Source: Chamaea fasciata (lineage: Eukaryota; Chordata; Aves; Passeriformes; Sylviidae). From it: a stretch of 64,000 nt of DNA. The stretch is from contig JARCOQ010000002.1 in NCBI GenBank assembly GCA_029207755.1, positions 89,193,087-89,257,086 of the forward strand, written 5' to 3'. Shown piece by piece: positions 1-10,906 of the stretch. The notes under the pieces are model-generated. The model worked only from the letters and a program-made list of their open reading frames with translations, made no database searches and was not told where the DNA came from. Position 1 is the first letter of the stretch, and each line of letters begins with the position of its first letter. The position numbers were made by a program, and so were the translations under genes.

Positions 1-2583
1 CAGACTGTTTTTTTCAGTCCACACAGCTGGAAAATATGAGTTCGTCTGTAGAAGTTGTGTGAGTTAGTCTGAAGAAGCCTAATGTTGGAGCATGATGTAT
101 AAGATTGGCACCAAGAGGATTTGGGCACAAGGTTCTCTGGGAAGGTGAATCCTAGTGTGAGCTGGAAGCATTGCTGCATTTCTTGACCCATTTCTTGGTA
201 TTTCCAAACTGAAGGATACCATTTATGCTATTTTTTAAAAATCTTGTATGGTGCATTAAATAACAGCACTTCTTTAGGTACTGAATTTTTTTCTTTTCCA
301 CCTTTTCAATATTTGCCTGTTGTAAACTCAGTGTTCATGTGCTGGAACTGTTATTACCAGGCACTTAGAGAATGCAAATACTACAGCTTTTCTAGAGAGA
401 TGAGTCTGACTTTTAAAGATAAATATATACAAGAGAAGGATAAAAGCATAGGAAGAAGCTAAATATTATGTTTCTTATTCCTCTTTTCTGGCACTGGGGA
501 AGCAGTTATGGTAAATGACAGAGGGGAAGAGCTATACCTGCAGTGAGTGAAATTTTGAAAGCTCCTCTGTAGGACATAATGTACCTTTGGAGACCTGACT
601 GATTCCTTCTCTTCCTTGATGTGACATCAAAGTCAAGACACCACAAAACCAGTTTTGGTCACATCAAATCAGACATTGGACTGTGGAGAAGAAAATATTA
701 AGCCATGCCTACTGTCCTTCCAAGAAATAAGTGCTGTACAAATCCTTTAAGCCTTTAAATACTGAAGACTGGCTGTTACTCATTCTAGAAATCAAGTCCT
801 CACAAGGTGTCCAAATGCTTCCTATGAAAGAAACATCAAAAGATGTCTCCATCTGTAACAGACCACAGTATAATCCTGACAAGTGTGCCCTTATTAGAGC
901 AGAATTTACCTCTTTATTTATTATTCATGAGTACATTATAGTGTCTTCAGAAATATATTCTGCAGCAGGTAATCTAGTATTGGAAAACAAAAATGCTTAC
1001 GTCTAATTATAAGTGACATTGAAAAGATCCTGTAGCAGCATACTTCCTTGGCACTGGTAAAGTTCTGCATTATAGATTAAAGCAACACAAACATATTACA
1101 GTTTGTATAGTGTTTCACTCTTGCTGGATGTATGTTGCTAAGAAACAAAATTGAAACATCTCTTTTGAACCTGAAGCCTCTAGTGACTGTGGTGTTGCAC
1201 ATGTTGTAAATGTTTTTCACTTTAGGATGGATTAAATGCCAGACCAGGAAAAATAGGGAGGGTTCATTAGTCTCGCATGCTTTCCAATCTACTGCTAATG
1301 AACCCAACTATTACAGTAGTAAAAACTGTGTAAGGAGCTTCAGTGTGTTCTGGGATGAAGTGTTGACAGCTGCTTGTTTGAATATTAATAAAGTCTATTG
1401 AGCTATTCCATGCCTGTATTGTCTGTAGCTTGAAACTGTGAAGATTTCTCTGAATATTACATCTTTATGTTTCTAAGTACGCGCCTGTCTGTGGAGATGG
1501 TACCCATTTCATCCCTAGAGATGGCATGCCTCACTATAGAGAAAATTACAACCTTGTGCTCCATTAATCATTTATTTTGGCAGCATTGTTGGTTGCTGTT
1601 TCCCCTCTTCAATGTAAAGAAGTCAATGCTGATTGAAAGAACACGTGTCCCCTCTCGCCTATGATAATTAATCCTTATTCTTCCAAACTTTTACAAATAA
1701 AAGTCAAAGTTATTTCTAAACCACATGCAAGAAAAGTTAATTCTCCTTCAAAAAAATAAAATTAAGTCAAAAGTGTCATAAAGGAAGAATTTTACATTGC
1801 TCAGTATTGTTTCATGTGTTAACTGCAGATGGTTTGTTAAGTTGATCATGCATTGATTAGCTAATGGTGAAGCAGCAGTTTCTGCTGGCTGGATGTGCTG
1901 GTTAACGTTTAAGGAAAACACTGACAACACAGTGGTTCAGTTCCTGCTGGAGAGGGGAGACCTGGGATTTTCATTTGCAGAGCTGAGAACCAGCCACCCC
2001 AGGACACAAACAGAACTGCTGTGTCTACACAGCACAGGGCAGATAGGCGAATGGGCCTCCAGAAATAAAACTGGGCTCCTGGCAAATAAGTTTTCTTGGC
2101 TGGCTGCTGCAAGTGGAGTAATGTTGATTAAATATTCATGGAGTAGTGTTTGACTAAAATTGGAAGTATTAACTATCACAAGCTGAACACAGACTGGTCC
2201 CCATGAGAGTACATAAATTCAAGGAATTTAGGTGTCAAGTGCAAGTTTACTGCAACTTGACCTTTCAAAACAACTGCAACACAAGAAGATTAAACGGCTA
2301 TTATTAAACTGTTAAAAACCTGGCAATTTGAAATGTATAGGTTAACCACAGCAATCCCTTCTTACTCTCTGCAACGGATTTCTCTAAAGCAACAGTGCAG
2401 GCATCTCATTAGTGGCAGGACAGTGATGAAATAGTTTATCCTCTCACAGTTGTGACAAGTAAATCATAACAGAGGATTAACCACAGTGTTGTGCCTGGGC
2501 ATCTGCAGCCATGCAGCTTTGCCAGCTGAGACGTGTCCTCCTCGCAGCTGTGATGCACCACATTGAACTGCCACAAGCAGGAC
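1..2583. other. Upstream non-coding sequence, no gene seen
   Basis: AT-rich sequence with only short open frames (none above about 90 codons), none recognisable. No interspersed repeat could be identified. It lies upstream of SH3RF3; in mammals the upstream neighbour is, as I recall, EDAR, but no EDAR-like exon is visible here. Confidence 0.7.
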
Positions 2584-3586
2584 TGTGATGGGTTCACACC
2601 AAAGCCAGTCTGTCACTCCCCTCCTCAGCTGGACAGCAGGGAGAAAATACAACCAAAGTCTCATGGTTTGAAATAAGGACAGAAAGAGATCACTCACCAG
2701 TTACCATCATGGACAAAACAGACCGGACTTGAGAAAATTTATTAAATTTCTTACCAATCAAATCAGAGTAAGATAATGAGAAAAGAAATCAAATCTTAAA
2801 AACATTTTCTCCTCACCCCTCCCTTCTTCCTGGCCTTAACTTCATCCCCAGTTTTTTACTTTCCCACTTCCAGTGATGCAGGGGAAAAAGGAATGGGGTC
2901 TGTGGACTGTTCATCACACATTGTCTCTGCCATTCCCTCCTCAGGGAGATGACTCCCCATACTCTTCCTACTGCTCCAGTGTGGGTGTCTTCCACGGGGT
3001 GCAGTCCTTCAGGAACAGGCTGTTGCAGGGTCTGTGGGTTCACAAACACTGCCAGCCAGCAAACTTGGTCCAGTGTGAGCTCCTCTCTGCACATATCCAT
3101 GGGACCTTCCAGGAGCCTGCTCCAGTGTGGGCTTCCCATGGGGTCTCAGACTCCTTCAGGCATCCACCTGCTCTGACATGGATTCCTCCATGGATATCTT
3201 CTATCTGTACGTGGATAACTTCTCCACTGTGGACCAATATCAACTGCATGGCTCCAGACTGTCTCTCCATGGTCTTCTCCAGGAGCTCCAGGGGAATCTC
3301 AGCTCTGGCACTTGAAGCACCTCCTCCCCCTCCTTGTGCACTGACCTTGGTGTCTGCAGGGCTGTTCCTCTCACATATCCTCACTCCCCTCTCCAGCTGC
3401 AGTGGCTCAGGGTGTCCCCCTCCCCCTTCTTAAATGTCATCCCAAAAGCTCTACCGGCCTTGCCTTGGCAGCAGTGGGTCCATCTTGGAGCCTACTGGCC
3501 TTGACTTCACAAGACAGAAGGGAGTCTTCTAGAACCACCCCTGTAGCCCCCTTACTACCAAAACCTGGCTATGCAAGCCCAATACA
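2584..3586 (-). mobile_element. ERVL-like solo LTR, avian/passerine type, non-coding
   Basis: This block of about 1 kb matches, in order and texture, an avian endogenous-retrovirus LTR that I recall as abundant in songbirds. I do not assign a library name. The ends are TG (2584) and CA (3586) as written on +. The element reads on the minus strand: a TATA-like TTTAAG is near 3433, and AATAAA lies at 2743-2738 towards the 3' end. Degenerate internal repeats are visible: the segment starting GCTCCAGTGTGGG occurs at 2973-3014 and again at 3119-3160. Flanks AGGAC and GAGAC are similar but not an exact target-site duplication. There are no gag, pol or env remnants beside it, so it is a solo LTR. 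It is decayed, with an apparent small deletion near its 3' end (about 2595). The 186-residue open frame inside it is not a gene. Confidence 0.75.
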
Positions 3587-6500
3587 GAGACTTCATCAGA
3601 TATCCTTAAAGCTGCTGTTAGTGTTTCATGTGATTTGGTGGGAAGAAATCAACTAACTGGAAAAAGAATTTTGATAAATGGAGTAAATGAATTAATGACT
3701 AACTGAAGTATCTTTCACTCAATTTAAAAAAAAAAACCTGTTTTACTACAGGAAGAAAATTCAATCATGATTGACAAAGACAAAAGAAATAGAATGTGGG
3801 GTTTCATTATCTTACAGAACTGTAACTGACTCCTAGAGAGGACATGGAACTATAGTTCACTATATTCATGACCGGAAAAATTTCCTTGGGACTAGGATAA
3901 TATTCCTCTTAAGTGTCTGATGCCATCAAGCCTATTTCCACAAAGATTAAAGGCTCCTTCATGTCAAATCCACTGCAAAGAAGGTAGTCTTATAAATGCT
4001 TGAGGCCCCCCCAAAAAGTTGCAGAAAAAGCTGAAGTTAACACTTTATAAAAGTCCAAGGTGCATCTTGAAAGTCATCCCCAAGGAAGGTTCTACAATCA
4101 CTTTGGAAGGCAATGCCCTCCAGAAGGGCTGGATGTGTTGTAAGAGCTACACAACAGACAATGCCTCTGTCGGTATCTTTAAAACATCCTGAAATACCAG
4201 GAAAGAGATAAAATTTGTCAGAAAACTGCAGTGATTTTATAGGCTGTCATACTGGGACTGGCAATGGACATCATGTATTCTCAAAGGACATGCCATTTTA
4301 ATTCTTAAGTTCATTGAAACAAACCACAGTATAATGCAGTAATTTTCCTAATGTCTAGAGTTTTAACATTTATCTGTCATTTTTATGGTCAAGAATCTTT
4401 GATATTATTTTTTCTGGGTTATTTTTTGCCTGTAGGAGTTTCATAAAGACACACTGATTATACAGGCAAGGTGCAAGGGAGGGGACAGAAGAGCCAGTCA
4501 GGGCTGTTGGGGAAGAAGATAAGGCAGGACAGCTGAAGTGTCTGCCTGAACATCTGCTGTCGTTCCACTGCACTGCCATACACATATCTTTCTGACCTGT
4601 GGCCTACATGACCAACATGTAAGGAGACAGCAGAGGTACATGGATGTCATTCTCTTTCCTGATATCAGTGTTGTGGTTAAACACAAGGCAAGCTATTATT
4701 TTCTCCTCAGTATTAAAATACTGTCAAGAGTAATTAAAATAACACATGCTCCTTAATGAGTCTTTTAAGCTGGCATTGAAAATAATCCAGGGGCCAAATG
4801 AATGGATTTTCTTTGACTGTCTTATGTGGGAGAATCTCAGATACCCTCTCCAGATCTTGATATAAGGGCAGGCTGTCACACACATGCTGCCAGGACAGAT
4901 ATTGTAACAGCCAATGGACTTTGGGACAGTGGTCCTGCTATAGCTTCTACAAGCATTTTCAGCCACCAGTTCTGTGCAGTCTGGTTTTTTCCAGGTAACG
5001 CTCACCACATGCAAGAAAAAACATTTACAGAGTTTATTACTAGGTTTCTACAGTGAAGGGGGGTATATATGTATATGTGGATGGATGGATGGATGGAGGG
5101 ATGGATGGATGGATGGATGGATGGATGGATGGATGGACAAAAAGATCAGCCGACCTTGATTAAAAATCTTATCTCCAGTCAAAGAAGCAGAGGGAAGATC
5201 CCATAATTAAACTTATCTATTTTGTAGTAATATTACCATGGTCTGAAACTTGGTCTTTTTTGTTAGATATACCTGAGTTTTTAAGTCAAATAAAAGGGAA
5301 AAAAAAAAGGAGAGCTGACAAGTCCCCCTCTTTCTCCCTGCTTAGTATTAATATAACTCACTTAAAAATCCAAGAATTCTTTAATTTTTTGAATCTAAAT
5401 GTACATAAAGTAAGTAATGCAAGTATAAATGAAGGATCATTTAAACATATAGAGAAAATGCAAAAGTAAATATGAACCGCTGTGCATTCCACCATAAGTT
5501 TATCATTCTGTCATTCTTAAAATGCTTTCCAGGTTTGGGAAGAACCATACAAATAGAGCTACTTGTTATGTAGTAGACAAATGTTCCCTCAGTATGCAAA
5601 CTGAATAGTTATTGTGCTGTAGACTCTTAAAAGCAGAGCAAGCATACAAGCAAGAATTGAGAATGATTTCTGTATAATCAAATCCCATTTGGCAGACGAC
5701 TCCAAAAGAGTTGGGCATTTTCAAGAGCAGCATGCAAATGCATGAAGGCAATGCTGAAGGTGCAATGTTCATATACTGTCCCAAGAAAATGCATTAAAAC
5801 CCAACATAGATATAGCTGCAGACAGCAAAATCTGTCATGTCTCTCCTGATCTGAACTAAACAGCAAGACAGATCATGCAGGGAAAAGAACCAGGAAAGCA
5901 GAACACCCTTTTTTTATTTTCAATTGAGACACTGAGTTATTTTTAATTTAGACACTAGTACATCGTTGTAATTTAAAGACAACTACAAATGAATTCTTGG
6001 AATGCTTCAGCATCACTCTACTCTCCTGCAACAGTATTTTGCTTTTTTGAATCTCTTCTTGTCTCTGGGTACTCATCACTCTTTACATCCACCATGGGAC
6101 TGAAGCCACTTCCACAGCCTGAAACAGAAGTTGTTTATCAGCTGCCTTGTCAAACACATTCACCAAGGAATGTATGGCAAAATGTGCAGCTACATCCCTG
6201 TGTGTAAAGCAGCACCTCTGCTTGAGAACCGTGTTAATCACATTACTTAATTAGCTCACAAATAATCGCTTCACACTTATAATCTTTAGCTAGATGTTTT
6301 GGCAGCTGAGACAGGGAAATTAATAAAACCCACATTTGTTTAAAGTAAACCTGTTACATCTTCTTTATCTTTCTCCTTTTTTCCCCATGTGTTTTATCTC
6401 AACCTTCTGAGAGTTTCATCTTTTCTCTATTTCCAAACTTAATACTTGGAGTATTTAATTTCCTAATATGGAATGTAATTTTTCCCATGGTCTCTTTGGC

Positions 6501-8499
6501 AAGAAGGAAAAAAGTATGTGTGATGACATTTTTTTTCTTTCATTTCCTTTAGGCCTGGACTAACTTTGATAAAGTCCCAGGTACAGGGAGGTGCACAAAC
6601 ACACACTAAACTTGTAAGTCTGAAAATGCTTCTCTTTACATCAAAGAATTAGGAGGTGTTTTTTTCCAGTTGGAGCCCAACTTGCAAGTCTTTTCCTCCT
6701 TTCATAAAAATGTGCTTTTATAGTCTCTAGTCCTTTGTGCCATTTCTATATAAACCTTTCACTCTCCTAATCTTTGCCTCTCTTCCTTATTCCTTACCTC
6801 TTTTTCATCTCATGTCTCCTTTTCTCTTTCCTTTTCTGGTTCCCTATTTCCTCCCTCCTCCTCAGTGTCCCTCAGCAATTCCTTCTCTCACTTGCAGTCC
6901 TCTGGGGTGGTTGGAGAGCTCCCTGACCTCCTCTCCCTTGCAGGGATCTGATGCAGCTTTGCTTCTGCTTCTGTGATGACAACCAACTCCTGTTTAAGAG
7001 GGTACTTTCCAGGTGGATTACAGCAGATTCTCATTTAAAGTGAGTTAGCAATTTCTTCTATTGAATAATAAATGCTTTACACATCTGCACCTATTTTAAG
7101 CCATCCCAGTATCAAGGCACCCTCTGATCACCTTTGGGTGCTGGCTGTCCAGAGTGATTTGCCTGCTCTGGGGCTATGTAACTGGGCTGCTGTGGTGACA
7201 GGGTAGTTGGGTTGTAAACTCTGGAGCAACCAGAAGGAAGGAGGGATTAAAAGTGTCGCTCTAATCACTGGAGGTATTCTGGTGTGTAACACAGCACTTT
7301 TGGCTTTTATGTGTTGACAGTGATATTTAAGTTTTCACTTCTGAAGGAAGAAATACGAGGTGTTGAAACAATTATGCATTTCATTGCAGATATTCCAGTA
7401 TTTCTCTCTCCTTCCTGAAACAATGCCTTTTATTATTAAACGTTCTCCGCTACTTCTTTTTCTTAAATTAACAGTTTTACTCCAGAGAAAGTCCAAGTCC
7501 TTGATACTGTATTCCACATTTCTCCAGGAATCAGTATTATTTATAGTTTAAAACTGTTGTTCTTGGTATTTCCATCTGCAAGGGCATATGTTCTAACCTT
7601 ACTGGACATTACTCACCAACAAATAATGACCTGAGCTTTGCATCGGGAGCTTTTATTTGGCTTCACACTTATTCCTTCTAGAGTAGCTAAAGAGCAGCAG
7701 GAGATTCATGGCTTTTCACACACTGAAATCTAGTAAATTTTATTATGCAGTGTCTAGATTACCCTTAATACAACAAGTTCAACTTTCTGTGTGCATTGGA
7801 AGTTTAGTGTAGAGTCATGAAGCTGACAGAAAGATTTTGTGCAGCCGTCATGACATGGCTCTCACAAAAACACAATTTTAAAAGTGTCACTTAAGAGAAG
7901 GATAGGAGGGCTTCTGCAAGCACTTGGATTGCAATCCTCAATTCCAAAAGTGCTCTGTTGCAGCAGAGGCACAGGTATAGAGGAAAAGACTGGATTAGGG
8001 GTTGGACCACAAATGAAGAATCTCTTTGGCAAGATTACTACGTATTTCAGTTGTAGTTTCTGGGTTAAGTACGGCCCTAAATCGTATTAATAGTCCAAAG
8101 TTAGACAAAAAGGGACTCATCAAATTAAATATTTATATGAAGAATAGGGCTTCTTTGGCAGCTTCACCTAGGAGAAGCTCTGCACATAATCCACGCGTGC
8201 GAGTGGCTGTATGCCATATTTTTAAATTTCCTGTGGTTAATAAACACCACGGATGTGTGACTCCAAAATGACAAGGTCTCTCCCCTTACTGCAGGGACTG
8301 ACCACCAGCTGATACAGGACCCGGGAAAATCCTGCTGCAGCCTCCGGGACAGGCTGGACAGCACCCCGGCAGGCAGCTGGCTGGAACACATGACACCCGG
8401 CAGGAAGAGAAGGCGCAACCCTCGCTCTTATTTTCGCCCTTTCGGCCCCCTCAGGAATTGGGTACGATACGTTATCAATTAAATTACAATTATTTGGGG
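3587..8499. other. Non-coding sequence between LTR and CpG island
   Basis: No gene is seen. It contains the GGAT microsatellite at 5077-5137, pyrimidine-rich stretches near 6360-6400 and 6770-6850, and otherwise unremarkable AT-rich sequence. The last 60 bases before the island (about 8440-8500) include ATCAATTAAATTACAATTAT, a homeodomain-like cluster just upstream of the promoter. Confidence 0.7.
5077..5137 (+). repeat. GGAT/ATGG tetranucleotide microsatellite
   Basis: About 15 tandem copies of GGAT in roughly 60 bases, with a single interruption (GGAGGGAT near 5096-5102). It is preceded by a short TATATGTATATG stretch. It is a likely length-variable locus. Confidence 0.97.
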
Positions 8500-8553
8500 A
8501 CGCCCTGGGGCACCGGGGGTGACGGGTGAGGCCCCGCGCCGCCTTCAGTCGCG

Positions 8554-8565
8554 CCGCCAGGGGGC
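8554..8565 (+). promoter_or_regulatory. CTCF-like core motif at the upstream edge of the CpG island
   Basis: The 12-mer CCGCCAGGGGGC fits the vertebrate CTCF core CCASYAGRKGGC at 11 of 12 positions and is followed by GCC. It sits about 800 bases before the SH3RF3 start codon, where AT-rich sequence gives way to the CpG island. That is a common place for CTCF. In such GC-rich DNA a chance match is possible. Confidence 0.45.
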
Positions 8566-9177
8566 GCCGCGCCGCCAGGGATGGCGCTGCCGGCGGGGCC
8601 CCGGCTCGGCTGCCGGCCCGCGGCCCGAGCGCTGCCCCCGCGGGATGCCGTGCCCGCCGGCCCGGCCGCCGCCACCGACACGGCTCTCCGCGGGGCGCCG
8701 GGCCCGTAGGGACTCCCCTACGACCCCGCCTGCGCGCCCTTGGCTTCCCCGAAGGGTCTCCTCCGCCTGCCCCCGCCTGTCCGGGAGCCTCCGCCGGGAG
8801 GAGAAGGAGGAGGAAGTAGCGGCGGCGGCAAGCGGGCGGCGAGCCCTGCTGGGTCGGGTTACAGGGAGCCACGGAGCGGCGGCGAGGCGGGCGGGGACCG
8901 CCTGCGGGGCGGCCGCCGTGCTGCGGGCGCCCCCCCGGGGCTCCCCGCCGCTCCCCGCCCCGCGCGGAGGCGCGGCGGGCGCCTCGCCGGGCCCCGCCGT
9001 AGCTGCCGAGCCGCGCCGGGCGGCGAGAGGAGGCGCGGGCAGACAGGTGCCCTCCTCCCGAACCGCCGCGCTCCCCGCCGCTGGCATCGTCGCCGCGCCG
9101 CTCGGCGCTGGGCAGCGTCGCCCGGGCAGCCCCCGAGGTCGCCGCCGCCCGCCGCCGGGGACAGCCCCGCCGCCCCG

Positions 9178-9237
9178 ATGGCCCCCGCCGCCCCGCCGCC
9201 GCCCCTCCCTCGCCGCCGCCGGCCGCGGCGGCCCTAG
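9178..9237 (+). other. Upstream ORF in the SH3RF3 leader, 19 codons
   Basis: An ATG at 9178 (context CCCGATGG, good at +4 but not at -3) opens a 19-codon frame rich in Pro and Arg, ending at TAG 9235-9237. It lies 131 bases before the RING start codon and in a different frame. If transcription starts upstream of 9178, this uORF could reduce translation of the main frame. It matters only as a regulatory element; I do not propose a functional peptide. Confidence 0.35.
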
Positions 9238-9368
9238 GGGCGTCGGGGCCCTGCGCTGCCCCGCGGAGGGGAGGCGGAGGCGGCGGCGGCGGGGCGGGGG
9301 CGGAGGCGGAGGCGAGGGGGCGGCGGAGCGGCGGCGGAACGCCGGCGGAGCGGGAGCCGGCGGCGGCG

Positions 9369-9764
9369 ATGGACGAGTCGTCGCTGCTGGATCTTCTGGA
9401 GTGCTCCGTGTGCCTGGAGCGTCTGGACACCACGGCCAAGGTGCTGCCGTGCCAGCACACCTTCTGCCGCCGCTGTCTGGAGAGCATCGTCAGCTCCCGC
9501 CACGAGCTGCGCTGCCCCGAGTGCCGCATCCTGGTGGGCTGCGGCGTGGACGAGCTGCCCGCCAACATCCTCCTCGTCCGCCTCCTGGACGGCATCCGGC
9601 AGCGGCCCCGCGCCGCCGGGGGCGCCAGCGGCAGCCCCAGCGCCGCAACCCCCACGTACCCCCAGCCCGCCGCCGCCCCCAGCGCCGTCGCCGCCGCCGC
9701 CGCCTCGGCCGCAGCCAGCCTGCGGGAGCTGGCGGCCGCCAGCCGCAGCGCCCTGCTGGGAAAG
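9369..9764 (+). CDS. SH3RF3: SH3RF3 (POSH2) coding exon 1: RING finger and Ala-rich linker, residues 1-132 (partial gene)
   Basis: This is the first coding exon of the RING-type E3 ubiquitin ligase and scaffold SH3RF3, a paralogue of POSH/SH3RF1. The family binds active Rac and promotes JNK signalling through four SH3 domains, which lie in exons outside this window. A complete C3HC4 RING is visible: C12, C15, C28, H30, C33, C36, C49 and C52, with spacing C-x2-C-x12-C-x-H-x2-C-x2-C-x12-C-x2-C. It is followed by the family block [20 protein letters not shown] (61-80). The paralogue call rests on [24 protein letters not shown] and ILVGCGV, which match SH3RF3 as I recall it; SH3RF1 differs at several of these sites. 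Residues 81-132 form a low-complexity Ala/Ser/Pro linker ending SRSALLGK. The exon ends at codon 132 (AAG) with donor AAG|GTGGGT, so the intron is phase 0. The start has G at -3 and +4, and no upstream in-frame ATG stays open into it. Human SH3RF3, as I recall, has a longer N-terminus ahead of the equivalent Met. The gene is incomplete here; no second exon is seen. Confidence 0.94.
9690..9704 (+). repeat. SH3RF3: GCC triplet repeat coding Ala108-Ala112
   Basis: Five perfect in-frame GCC codons in the SH3RF3 linker, within a wider alanine-rich stretch (residues 101-117). Length changes here would add or remove alanines without breaking the frame. Confidence 0.95.
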
Positions 9765-9770
9765 GTGGGT
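9765..9770 (+). other. SH3RF3: Splice donor of SH3RF3 intron 1
   Basis: The junction reads AAAG|GTGGGT, with the intron starting GT at 9765. It falls exactly after codon 132 (phase 0). The open frame continues to 9953, but its composition becomes plain CpG-island sequence with no similarity to the SH3RF family, which supports splicing here. The mammalian protein, as I recall it, also has a Lys at the corresponding end of the linker just before the first SH3 domain. Confidence 0.88.
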
Positions 9771-10845
9771 GCCGGGCCGGGGGCGGGCGGGCCGGGAGCG
9801 CGGCCGGGCGAGCGCGCGGCCCCGCGGAGCGCCGCGCGGCCCCGGTTTGCCGGCGGGACGTCCCGCGGGCGGCGGAGGGTGTCCGCCCGCGGGCACCGGC
9901 GTGCGCCTGCCCCGCAGTTGCGGCCGGCTGTTGCGGTCGCTCCCCCGATCTAACGATGGGAGGCTCGGACGGGGATGTCCTCAAAGTTCTCTGGGCGGCC
10001 GCGGGCGCCGGGAGCGGCCGGGACCGCCCCGGGACACCCCCCTTTGGGTGGGTTTATACCGGCTGTGGGGCAGCCGCTGCACCGACGGGCCCCGGGACTG
10101 CACCCGGAGTAACAGAGCCGGACGTGGAGTTGTGAACCACAGAGTGCCTCGAAAGCGCTTTTATCCGGCGTGTCGGGCTGCGCCAGGTGCCTGTCAGATG
10201 CGGGCAGGAGCCGGCTCCCACCCTCACCCTGCCTGCGGGGGAAGTCTCTGGGCACGCTCGGACGGTCCCGAGCCCGGCGTGCTCCTCCAACCCCGAAATT
10301 TTCCCCTCCGCTCTCGGGCGCTGCCGGTGCGGTTACAACCACACAGAGCCCTCCTGACAGCCGAAAGGGAGCGGGGTTGGAAGCTGAAGCTTCCCCTCTC
10401 GAGGGAACGTAATTTCATTTTTATGTATAAGGTGTGTGATTTATTGAAGGCGAGTACTGCAACGTGTGCATTTATTTATTGGAGTCTTCAATCGAGTGCC
10501 CCATCTTGCGCCCTTTAAAGTCCATGACAAGGGTTTCATTGGCTCAGAGGGGACAAGATCAGTTCCTCCCACTGTTCTCTAATGCTCTTTCATGCGATCT
10601 GATAAAATTTATTATTGGACCTCCTCAGGAGACTTGAGAATGGAAGCAGTCTTAGAACTGTGAACTTAATCTCACTTTTGATGTCATATGTATACTGGAT
10701 ATGTTTAATTGTCTTTGATCTTTCATGAAATCCACTTGAGCTGTAGTTTAATGTACAGGCTTTTGATTTGAAAAGGTCAGTGCAGAGTTTCCTTGTGAAG
10801 TTGTATTGCCATAGTAAATGTTTCAGTTAATCAATTAATTAGTTT

Positions 10846-10906
10846 CCTACTTTTTTTCTTTTTTTCTTTCTTTTTCCCCCCCCCCCCCTTTTTTTTTTTT
10901 TTCCCC
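10846..10906 (+). repeat. Polypyrimidine T/C tract
   Basis: A 60-base pure pyrimidine run: T-rich with C interruptions, then 13 consecutive C, then a long T run and CCCC. It lies about 1.1 kb into intron 1. The C and T homopolymers make it prone to sequencing error and length variation. Confidence 0.95.

Larger units (their letters stand above)
8500..10340 (+). promoter_or_regulatory. SH3RF3: CpG island promoter and 5' leader of SH3RF3
   Basis: GC content and CpG density rise abruptly at about 8500 and fall back to background by about 10340. The island spans the exon, its upstream leader and the first 0.6 kb of the intron. I see no convincing TATA box near the start codon, which suits a dispersed CpG-island promoter. 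A run of GC boxes (GGGGCGGGGG at 9291-9300, then GGGGGCGG at 9316-9323) lies 50-80 bases before the ATG. The transcription start cannot be fixed from sequence alone, so these could be promoter or 5' UTR. Several long open frames on both strands here come from GC-rich composition. Confidence 0.88.

Noticed and set aside
2873..3433. 186-codon open frame on +
   Set aside because: Lies entirely within the LTR, antisense to the element, with no recognisable domain.
1..8499. Exons of an upstream neighbour such as EDAR
   Set aside because: No death-domain or receptor-like reading frame on either strand; the neighbour probably lies outside the window.
8237..9655. 472-codon open frame on - across the island and exon 1
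   Set aside because: Antisense shadow of the GC-rich island; low-complexity Arg/Pro/Ala with no domain. An antisense transcript is possible but a protein is not supported.
9765..9953. Continuation of the SH3RF3 frame to a stop at 9953
   Set aside because: Sequence after the AAG|GTGGGT donor loses all family similarity; read-through would give an unrelated Arg/Ala-rich tail.
8519..10135. 538-codon open frame on + across the CpG island
   Set aside because: It is out of frame with the RING exon, made of Ala/Arg/Pro/Gly low complexity, and runs through the intron donor. GC-rich DNA lacks stop codons, so this is composition only.
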